A DNA stretch of 64,000 nucleotides from Linum tenue (lineage: Eukaryota; Streptophyta; Magnoliopsida; Malpighiales; Linaceae): NCBI GenBank assembly GCA_946122785.1, contig CAMGYJ010000005.1, forward strand, positions 64,492,200-64,556,199. The letters run 5' to 3'. Below are positions 52,830 to 61,457 of this stretch, in pieces. The notes under the pieces were generated by a model, which did no database searches, was not told the origin of the DNA, and saw only the letters and a list, made by a program, of their open reading frames with translations. A program made the translations under genes and the position numbers. Each line of letters begins with the position of its first letter. Position 1 is the first letter of the stretch.

Positions 52830-55357
52830 GGCCCCCCCTCTTGAAAAGTGTTGCCCTCAACACTTTGGTCCTCCGCTGCTCGAACCTCTCACAGAATTGA
52901 CTCCAGATAGGATCTCAAGAAGGGCCTGCATACTCGAAATTTTCCAGAAGAGGGTTAGAGTTCTTCGCTTGTTGAATTGGGGCTTTTGAAATCCAGCATC
53001 CCTCGCCTAATTGATGTCGTCCATCGTCTTTGGAATGCTTCGAATTGAAATTCTGGCCCGGTAGTGTACCTCAAATCATCTCCGGCGGCGTCGATTCGCC
53101 TTTTCCTCTTTTCCCGCCACCGACGGGTTTAAAAATCCCAGAACCCAGATATGCCAATTTCGAATTGGGCGTTTTTCCCACAAGGATCGTTGTGTCGAAT
53201 TGATCGCTCCCAGAGCTTCCCCTGACCTCATGTAATGATTTGGCAGTCGTGGTTTGGGTCGAATCACCCTCGATCGCCCCAACCAATAAGCTCGAATTTT
53301 GGTCGAGTTTTGCCATTTTCAGAGCATTTTCGGTGCGATTTGGATCCAGTAATGGAGGCATGATTACCTCAATCGAAGTTGTGGGTGAGCTTCCTGAGGT
53401 GTTTTGCATCGTGTCTGCAGTCTCAGGCACGTCCGAATCATTCCCAGTTGGCCTGCCCCATTCACCCTCTCTCCTGCTCTGCTCCGGTGCCGTGACACAG
53501 GGTCGTCGGCGACGAGGAGTCCTGGGTTGCTTGTACCCTGTGAGCATCAGTTTCTGAAGCATCGTGTTGCTTCCTCGAGGATCCTCGGATCCTTCCATAA
53601 GAGCGTCCTTCTTCGAACGGCGCTGATTCGCCTCCATCTGCCGTCGATCCGCCCTGACTTCCTCCGGTGACATTGGCTGAAGTGTATACTGCTTACCCTG
53701 ATGACGAACCGTATATTGGTTGGTGTCTCCATAATGACAAACTCCCATGTCGAATTGCCAGGGTCTCCCAAGCGGTATATGGGCAGCTTGCATCGGAGCC
53801 ACATCGAATTCGAGCTCATCCTTATACCTCCCAATTTCGAAGTTTACTTTAGCCCGCTTCGTCACTCGAATTGTCCCGTAATCATTCAGCCAATGTAAAT
53901 TGTAAGGCTCAGGGTGTCGAATTGTGCTCAACCCAAGTTTGTTTACAGCATCTTGACTGATGACGTTTGTACAGCTCCCGCCATCGATGATTACTGAAAG
54001 AACCTTACCTTGGACCAGGCAACGAGAATGAAACAAGTTGTCTCATTGGCTGAAGTCGGGTTCACTTGTGACGGTCAGAGCCCTCCTGCTGACTCCCATA
54101 AGATTTCCAGATGCAGGAGTTTCCATCTCACTCTTCTCATCGACCTTCTCCTCCTCGCTAGAGTCAGATTGCTCATCGTCCGTAAGGTATGCACCGTCTC
54201 TGATCACCAATGTTTTCAAATTAGGACACTGATTGGCCTTGTGGCCGCGTCCATGGCATTTGAAGCACTGTATACCACCCGATCGCTCAATTGGAGCAGG
54301 ATTCGTGTTCTTGGTAACAGGTTTAGAAGAATCAAACCGAGTTGGAGTCGGATTGGACTCTACAACTGACTCGGCCCCCTGTTTGCTTACCGGAGTAAAC
54401 GTCCGGCCGGACAGCAACTTCTGTTGCTTCTCTATTTTGATGGCGAGGTGCAAAGCGTCTTCTAGGTCCACAAATGACCTTAAGTCGACTTCTTGCCGGA
54501 TCTCTCGATTCAAACCATGGAGGAATCTCGCAATCGTGGCCTCCCTCTCCTCTCGCACATCAGTTCGCATCAGCAGCAGCTCCAATTCACGGAAGTACTC
54601 CTCCACACTACGCCCTCCCTGTCGAATCGCTTGTAACGACTCGTGGAGCTCCCTCTGATAGTATGCCGGCACGAAACGATCGCGCATCAAACCTCGCAGG
54701 TCTTCCCAGTCCGTGACTTCTGGCTGCAAGTTCTGCCGTCGTCGTAGACGAGTTTTCTCCCACCACTTAGCTGCATAGTCAGTGAATTCGAAGGTAGCCA
54801 GAGCCACCTTTTGTTGTTCTGTGTAATGACCACACTGGAAGAAAAGAACCATCTTCCGCTCCCAATCCAATTATGCCGATGCATTGATTGTGCCCTGAAA
54901 CGCCGGTACCGTCAATTTGATCCCCGGTGGGATCGCCGGTGGGTCTTCACGATTATCACGCCGTTCTCGGCGGCCACGATCGTGATGGGGTTCGGCGACG
55001 ACAAGTCGTCGTTCCAATTCTGCAATCCTGTCCAGCAATTCCTGATTGCCTGCCGGATTTGCGTCGCCGGGTGCTCCCTCTTCGCGGTCTCTGTTTTCCG
55101 GCCGAATAATTGTGTCAAACCTCTGGTCAACTTCCCTTTTAAACTGACCTAATTGCTCTTGGATTTCAGTATGGAATCGCTCCCCCATTCGATCCAGAAG
55201 CTCATCCATGTTAAACGTTTGCCCCGCCATGGATTGCCCTTCGAATTGCTTTCTCAATTCCTGACGTCGAACTGCAGGATCACTGGAAACGGGACCTTTT
55301 GATCTCGTCCAACGCGTCGTACTGTCCACTGCGTTTGAACCAGGCGATGATGCCACT
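52830..55357 (-). pseudogene. gag-protease body 2
   Basis: Nearly identical to body 1 and in one frame from 55662 (inside LTR3) to 53071. It has the same gag, zinc knuckle and protease features (GRPWQFDMG here, ILLGRP replaced by IPLGRP). In-frame stops: 54871-54873 (TAA, shared), 54043-54045 (CGA to TGA) and 53071-53073 (CGA to TGA). The C-terminal spacer beyond 53071 is present but out of translation. Body 2 keeps CGA at the site where body 1 has TGA (51498), so the two bodies carry different private lesions. Confidence 0.9.
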
Positions 55358-56337
55358 TGATAAGCCCCTAAGCAGGGTTTAAGGTCAAAGCTACGCAGCA
55401 AAGAGGTCTGGAACCTCGGATTGTGATCTCGAACAAGAACACCCACAAAACAGGGCTGTTTTGTAGTTTGGATGAGAAGTTTCGTGCAACTTTCACCAGG
55501 GAAAGAGGCTCGATAACTATAAATCGAAGCTTGGCCACGTTCAATGGGACTAATCGAACGATACAAGCACAAGATCGAACTAGAAAACCCTAGGACGATC
55601 TCAAAAACCCACAAGCAAGAAGCTATGGCGATAAACTCTCGGTTTATTCGATTAACTCTCAAAAGCTGACTAATACATCATAGACACGAGCTTAAATAGG
55701 TAAAGTAAACTTACAACACAAGTAAACAATGTCCTAAACAAACCAGAATTCAAAGGAAACCAAATCTAACTCGAAAACAGTAAGAATTCCTAAACTGTGA
55801 ACAAATCCTAATCCGAATAGGATTCGGATTTCTTGTTTCTTTAGGCAGCAGCTTCACTGTCGACACGAACGTCTGCCTCTTCGTTCGAACCCTTCTATGC
55901 ATCAATCAGCTCCTCCAATCCCACGACGTTGCTCAAGAAAGTGTGTAGTTTCATGTGGTAGAGAGCTTGAAGCTCGACTCATGCTGACCTCCTTCGCACA
56001 AGCCTCCAAAAGTGCTAACCCGAACTCACTTCCTGCCTTAGCCAAATTCTGGCAGATTCTCGGTTTCAACATAGGGTTTTGATAGGCTTCGAAAACGACC
56101 TTCCTGGCCTCCTTTTGAGCTCCAAAGTGTCCCAATGGAATCAGCAACTCTTTCTCTTAAAAACAAACGCAAGAACTCGACTTTCCACAACACCAATAAG
56201 AAGTTGTAACTGTCCAAAGTAGTGTACCCGAGACGTTTTCAACACTTAGCCAAAATTCAGGAAACAAAGTGGTGAATATGATTCTTCCTTGGGCAATCAA
56301 ACCAAGCTTGTCAATGACCTTTAATGGAATCATATCA
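55358..56337 (-). repeat. LTR3 of the tandem cluster
   Basis: Ends TGATAAGCCC and GGAATCATATCA, then GATGC target site. Differs from LTR2 at about four positions visible by eye. A TATTTAAG box on the minus strand (for example at about 55691-55698) is a plausible core promoter in each LTR. Confidence 0.93.
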
Positions 56338-56472
56338 GATGCCCTGTCTTGCAATGAAACTCGCAGAATTTTTGATGGTCTCTCCTGTTTTTAGGTTGTC
56401 GTTGCAAACCGTACCAGTTTATGTGGTAGCCCATTTCTCTGACCACATGGAATATATTCCACACTTAGTCAT

Positions 56473-57218
56473 TTAGCGAGGTATAATTCCTGTCGTTCCT
56501 ATTTCTTTTCGGGGAACGCCGCCTTGGTTGTTTTGCTGGGGTTGTACGAGTGGTTTACTGGCACCATTGTGGTAATTGGATAGTGGTAGCGGAGGCTGGA
56601 GCCACAGTTGATCCTCTCTTCCATTCATTTGCTCAAAATGCAGGACGGAACCGGCGCCTAAGGTTTCCTCCAAAGTGATTGCCTTTTCCACTTTCACTTC
56701 TAGTTCCGATGAGGATAACACCGGGCGCTTGGCCAGTGACCCCCTTAGCTCAGCGTTGCTGGTAGATTCCAGGAGGTGCCCCGCTACCATTTTTGGAGTG
56801 AGATCACGGACCGCCGTGGCCATGCGTAACCATCTGGAGTATAATACTTTTGGCCAGTGACCGCCATGACCACCGCAGCTGGCTCGGGAATGGGCTGGGT
56901 TTTCTTGGCACTCATGAGTGCAATCATCCGGTTCATTTTGTCTTGCATGTCGAAAATGGCCTTCTTTTGCATCTCCATTTGTTGGCGAATGTCTTTGGCG
57001 AACAAATCAATTTCTTCCTCCTTGATCAACACTATGTTTGGTTCATGTGACGAGTGGAAGAGCCTCGTTGCATTTGGATCGTTTGACGTGTCGAAGAGTC
57101 TATGGCTTGTAGTCGCTTTGAGTGGGTTGTTTCTTCTATCGAAGAGCTTTGATGCGTGGACTATTGCTCCGTCGTCATCGATTTTTTTGACATTTTTTAA
57201 GCCCACGGTGGGCGCCAA
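56473..57218 (-). pseudogene. Tat-like gag N-terminal fragments
   Basis: 56784-57218 reads from just inside the primer site and includes IRQQMEMQKKAIFDMQDKMNRM, a coiled-coil-like stretch, and an acidic/His-rich linker. 56473-56823 continues in another frame with DLTPKMVAGHLLES and EVKVEKAITLEETLG. Sequence is lost at the 48342-56337 insertion point (56343). No zinc knuckle is present on this side. Confidence 0.65.
57202..57217 (-). promoter_or_regulatory. Primer binding site of the Tat-like element
   Basis: The minus strand reads TGGCGCCCACCGTGGG two bases inside the 5' LTR. TTGGCGCC-type primer sites are common in plant gypsy elements; I leave the tRNA unassigned. Confidence 0.7.
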
Positions 57219-57219
57219 T

Positions 57220-57631
57220 TGTTAGTGTAAGGCTGGTAAGCAGGAGACAGACACAAATGAAATGGGGAACGAGATTGCTTGTATTCGATAAGAGGAGGGT
57301 TACAGAGGATGTCGTAGAGAGAGAATGGGAATTACAAGAGATTTGTTTGGAGTGTGAAAATCCCTTTTTCTTGGTAGAGTAAATGCCATATTTAAAGCCT
57401 CAACCTTGGTATGTGAACATTTAATGTGACAAGACCGGCGTGTTAGGGCAGGTGAGCAGGTTCCCGAGGTAACTCTTTAGCGGCATGGAAGTATGATCGC
57501 ACATGTGTATAGGCTAACTCATTGTTAGGGGCAGAGCGCACGTGTTACGCGGACAGTTTAATGGCGGTGCTAGCGCGCTTAGGTAGAAATCACTTCTGGC
57601 TAGCGCGACAAGATAGTCATCACCCCTAACA
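57220..57631 (-). repeat. 5' LTR of the Tat-like element (412 bp)
   Basis: Edges TGTTAGTGTA and CACCCCTAACA on the plus strand. Compared with 44132-44555 it has many substitutions and small indels, so the element is old relative to the cluster inside it. Confidence 0.9.
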
Positions 57632-58178
57632 ATATTCATGTTATACATTGTCTCAAATTGTTAACTATTCATTATCAATATCGAGATTGTGCTGAGTTTA
57701 TATTTCGTATTTTTTGTAATTTTGTTAAAGAAATTAATGTTCAAGTGAACTTCATGTTTAAATTTTTGTAATTTTATTAAAAATACATCATCTCAAGTAA
57801 ATTTTATATTTTGAACTTTCCTTTACGAAATAAAAATAGTTTTATTAAAGTTTAGAAAAAATAACTTCAGAAAGACTATATATTATATAATATAGTAATT
57901 AATTAATTATTTAAGTCAATTGTGTAGGTCACGGGTTATACGGGTTCGAATCAAAAGAATTACATGTTTAATTAGGTTACAGGTCAATCGAAATTGGGTT
58001 AGTCGGGTTGTGCCTAAAGGGAGTTGTAGGTCAATTGGGTTGTGCTCAAACAGAAATGTAATTGTTGATAGTTTGAAATTTTCAAACCTAGATGACAAGA
58101 GTTGTTGCCAAGTAAATTTTTTGACGAAGTACAACAACACTATTCATTAAAGAAAAAACGAAATTGAATGAATGTACA
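57632..58178. other. AT-rich intergenic DNA
   Basis: No gene supported. Around 57925-58060 several GGGTT/GGTCAATTGGGTT phrases recur, suggesting a decayed repeat. Confidence 0.5.
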
Positions 58179-58860
58179 TAGGGCTGCAAATGAGCCAACT
58201 GCTCGCGAGCGGCTCAGCATTCGACTCGATAAAATCTCGTTCGAAACTCGGCTTGTTTACTAATGAGCTGAGTTTGAGCTTAGCCTTCTGCAGCTCGCGA
58301 GCTAGCTCGAATTGGTGGCTTCTTGAGCTCAATTCGTGAGCTGACTCGTTTAGAGCTCATGAGATGTCTCAACTCTCAACATTTGACTATAGAGCCAACT
58401 CGATTATCGAGTTATGAGCGAATCGATCTATATGAGTTTGATTTTGATAATTCATAGGATTGTTAAATTATATATCTCACGCTATATGAAGTTTAACACG
58501 TTGATTATGTTAGCAAATATTTCTTATTTAATTTTAAAAATAAATTATGTAATATGTATAATAGATTGCTTCGAGACTATAAATAACATAATCTCACTAG
58601 TTAAAATTTATTAACTAAATAGTTTGATACCACAAAGTATAAAATGATATTAGTTAATATTGAACACTTAACTCTTATTATTTTTATTTTAATCATTACA
58701 TTAGTCACATGTATCATGTATGATATACAAAAAGAATATATCAAGTACGAGTCAAGATTTTATTAAGAAAGCTAGCTCGAACTCGATTCGATTCAACTCA
58801 TTTATTAACGAGTCGAATTTAAATTGGAATAAAACTCGAATTGATTCATTTGCAGCCCTA
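58179..58860. mobile_element. hAT-type MITE (682 bp)
   Basis: Ends TAGGGCTGCAAATGA and its exact complement TCATTTGCAGCCCTA. Flanks AATGTACA and ATTGCACA match at six of eight positions, an aged 8-bp duplication. Subterminal GAGCTCGAGT/ACTCGA-type repeats are abundant. No transposase. Confidence 0.9.
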
Positions 58861-58971
58861 ATTGCACATCTACCTCGAAGATCCGTACCATTCCCATGGA
58901 GTAGGAGTATGGTGAATGGTGAGACTTGGAAGAAGTCGACAAATTTTCCATAATTTCTGTCCCGTCGTGAG

Positions 58972-59648
58972 TAGGGGTGAAAATCGGTACGGTATCGGTA
59001 TCCCAATACCAAATACCGAAATCCCGAATACCGAATTACACCCTAAAGTCAATCCCAATCCCAATCCCTAAATAATTTCGGTATCCCAATCCCAATCCCT
59101 AAATATTTCGGTATCCCAATCGGTACCTCGGTATCCCAATCGGTATTATCAAATACGAAATTAATTACCTTTGCAATAAATAATTAAATATATAAATTAG
59201 ATTTTATTGTTTAATTTACGGGAAAAAGACTAAGCAAAGAGTTTTGAATTAGGATATTATTATGGAGAGTGGAGGAGAGGAGACATCTCAAGTTCTTGTT
59301 ATTGATAATCTTTAATTTGACGAATTAGAGGTTGAGAGACGACTATTAATAATGATGGAATGATCTGTGTTAATTAAATGACACTTTTGGTGGTTGAGGG
59401 TCATTTAGTAGTAAATGAGAGAGTCTAGTTGAGAGGATAAAATACAAACTAGCTTATATTTCGGTATTGATCGGTATTTCGGTATATCCCGATCCCAATC
59501 CCGTAATCCCTAATACCGAATAACAATTGAAATTCAATCCCAATCCCAATCCCAAAAAATAATACGTATATTCGGTAATACCAAATATAGACAAATTCGG
59601 TACGGTATTCGGTATATCCCAAATACCGGTACCAAACTTCCAGCCCTA
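58972..59648. mobile_element. hAT-type MITE (677 bp), perfect TSD GTCGTGAG
   Basis: Starts TAGGGGTGAAAATCGG and ends CTTCCAGCCCTA, flanked by identical GTCGTGAG at 58964-58971 and 59649-59656. The subterminal regions consist of repeated TTCGGTATCCCAAT and AATCCCAATCCCAATCCC blocks in both orientations. No transposase; about 260 bp of unique DNA sits in the middle. Confidence 0.93.
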
Positions 59649-59656
59649 GTCGTGAG

Positions 59657-60055
59657 ACAGTCCAAAGGGAAAACAAGAAACCATCTTTCCTTTCCTTTCC
59701 TTTCCTTTCACAGGAAATATTAGACACAACAAATAGCAAAAAAAGTAAAGAATGAAATTTTAAAAAGACCACCTACTTTGTTTTCTCAATCCAATTAAAA
59801 ACTTACTTACTTCTACCAAAAAAAAAAAAAACTTACTTACTGCTGTTCAACCCCAATCCCAATCCCAATCCCCTCGTTATCCTCGACCTTCGCTTATTGT
59901 TTCATCGCTTTGTCATCATCCTCCTAATTCTTCCGCTCTGAAAAATACACAAACTCCAATTCCAGACCCTCCTTCCAATAATTCTATCTCAATTTCTCAA
60001 ACCCAAATCTTCGCAGTCTCGGAAAGTCAAACGCAGGCGGCGGGGGAGGGCGAGA
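59657..60055 (+). promoter_or_regulatory. Upstream region of the DUF962 gene
   Basis: Contains a (TTTCC)n run (about 59686-59708), an A-run, and the tandem CCCAAT repeats at 59850-59873, then a pyrimidine-rich leader up to the ATG. No TATA box is convincing, so the start site is not fixed. Confidence 0.5.
59850..59873 (+). repeat. Tandem CCCAAT repeat (four CCAAT units)
   Basis: CCCCAATCCCAATCCCAATC lies about 185 bp before the DUF962 ATG, giving closely spaced CCAAT boxes. The same hexamer is repeated in the hAT MITE ending at 59648. Confidence 0.8.
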
Positions 60056-60394
60056 ATGAATTTCAGGAGCATGGACGAGTTCTGGGGGTTCTACATGAGC
60101 CAGCACTCGAAGCCGTGGACCAGGCGATGGCACTTCGTGGGGACTCTGCTGAGCTTGGTCACTTTGCTCTACGCCCTGTGTTTCAACTGGTGGGTTTTGT
60201 CTCTGGTGCCGGTAATCGGCTACGGGTTCGCCTGGTACAGCCATTTCTTCGTGGAGCGGAACGTGCCGGCGACGTTCGGCCACCCGGTTTGGTCCTTGCT
60301 CTGCGATTACAAGATGTTCGGCTTGATGCTCACCGGTGGGATGGATAAGGAGATCAAGCGCCTCGGCAAGCGCCCTGTATTACAGACCTATTGA
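60056..60394 (+). CDS. Short DUF962 / Mpo1-like membrane protein, single exon
   Basis: A 112-codon intronless ORF, ATG at 60056 (GAGAATGAATTTC context) to TGA at 60392-60394. Near the start are MDEFWGFYMSQHSKPWTRRW and HFVGT. Two hydrophobic segments follow (about residues 28-42 and 44-57, LLSLVTLLYALCFNWWVLSLVP). Then come WYSHFFVERNVPATFGHPVW and DYKMFGLMLTGGMDKEIKRL. Conserved His residues at about 17, 26, 63 and 77 match the DUF962 pattern. In yeast Mpo1, a family member, such His residues bind iron for alpha-oxidation of 2-hydroxy fatty acids at the ER. This protein is about half to two-thirds the usual length and has two rather than four clear membrane segments, so catalytic activity is not assured. 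Strong codon GC contrast with the flanking repeats and an undamaged frame support a real gene. Confidence 0.88.
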   Translation: MNFRSMDEFWGFYMSQHSKPWTRRWHFVGTLLSLVTLLYALCFNWWVLSLVPVIGYGFAWYSHFFVERNVPATFGHPVWSLLCDYKMFGLMLTGGMDKEIKRLGKRPVLQTY

Positions 60395-61457
60395 TATGAT
60401 AATTCATCCCTTCCCTTTCACCTCCTTTTTTAATGTTTTGTTCTTCCTTCAGTGGGTTTGCTTTACTCTAGCGATTCAATAACCACACAAGCAAGCAATC
60501 GGCTTCAGGTTGCTAATGGAGTGTCTGTCTGTCTCTGTCTCTGTCTCTGTCTCATCTTCTTCCTTTTGTAAAGATGTCTTGTCTCGATCATAAACAGATA
60601 ATTCGTTTCTTTTCAGAAATTTGTGAATTGCTGTGATTTCTGATTCTCCCATGAGCTCCATCGGAGGTGTTTTATTTTGTAAACAAGTAATATAGTTACA
60701 TGGTAAAACTGGCAGCTAGCTAGTAAAGAAGCTCTTCTCTTCTCTTCTCTTGTGTGCTCGGTCGCAACTTTAGTATATGATCATTGAAGGGAAGGGGGTG
60801 ATGGATGCTCCAGCAGTAACCAGGAGACAGTAGAAGAAGATGGGTTTGGAGCCCCAGAAGAACTTGCCTTACTGACAAGGGATTGTAGAATACGATTTGC
60901 GACTGTACGCGTGTGTAACAAAGAAATAATACTGAGATTGTAGAAAACAAATTAGAATATGATTAAATTCGAACACAAGATCTCTGGATTCGGTAAACAT
61001 ACAAACAGCCGTTCGTCAGGACTGAAGTGAACTTTCACCCCCAGTTCCCGCGCGCCGCGCGTTGCTAGACTTGGAAGTCGAAGGTATAGATTAAAACATC
61101 GGTCTCCGTATAAATGTGATTCCAATAGTTTTCTCCTCTATCTAACCCTTTCCCAGTATTCTTTTGATACAAAAAAAAAAAAAAAAATTCGAAATCCAAC
61201 CTATGCCATCGAATCCAAGAGTACTATGTTACAATGTTCATTGTTCAGTCCTCAATCAAAAACTCTAATCCAATGACCCCCAAAGTTGTCATGTTTCAAG
61301 CTTTCTCTCGGTTTTCCATCTTCAAAACCCTTCTCTTCCATGTTACCTAGAATAACTTCATTTCAGCCGATTCACAGACCTCTTGACCCGAGATTCAGTG
61401 CCCTTTTCAACTAGTTGACAGACCGACTTTGATGCCGTATAAATGATATCTCCCCAC
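60395..61457. other. Region between the converging DUF962 and DEX1 genes
   Basis: Holds both 3' UTRs. A (TCTG/TCTC)n microsatellite lies at about 60523-60553, an A17-18 run at 61170-61187, and a GC-rich patch CCGCGCGCCGCGCG at about 61046. Small open frames here have no recognised domain. No further gene. Confidence 0.6.
60523..60553. repeat. (TGTCTC)n-type microsatellite
   Basis: TGTCTGTCTGTCTCTGTCTC continuing as TGTCTC, about 30 bp, in the 3' region of the DUF962 gene. Confidence 0.85.

Larger units (their letters stand above)
48342..56337 (-). mobile_element. Tandem LTR cluster: three LTRs, two gag-PR bodies, one TSD (GATGC)
   Basis: Order on the plus strand: LTR1 48342-49321, body 49322-51849, LTR2 51850-52829, body 52830-55357, LTR3 55358-56337. 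Each LTR is 980 bp and each body 2,528 bp. GATGC flanks the whole at 48337-48341 and 56338-56342, and no TSD sits around the middle LTR. The cluster is thus one insertion enlarged by LTR-LTR recombination, nested in gag of the Tat-like element. The family has gag and protease only. Confidence 0.95.
44132..57631 (-). mobile_element. Old Tat-like Ty3/gypsy element, split by a younger insertion
   Basis: LTRs at 44132-44555 and 57220-57631 share sequence throughout (TGTTAGTGT...CACCCC(A/T)ACA) but differ at many sites. Flanks ATATA and ATATT are a near-matching target-site duplication. On the minus strand: primer site, gag, (insertion 48342-56337), gag end/protease, RT, then an opposite-strand ORF region before the 3' LTR, and a purine tract. 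Without the insertion it is about 5.5 kb, so RNase H and integrase have been lost. An antisense ORF before the 3' LTR is a known trait of several Tat-lineage elements. Confidence 0.85.

Noticed and set aside
60115..60348. 77-codon plus-strand ORF and 99-codon minus ORF over the DUF962 gene
   Set aside because: Alternative frames of a GC-rich coding exon; no domain match, and the 60056 frame is conserved.
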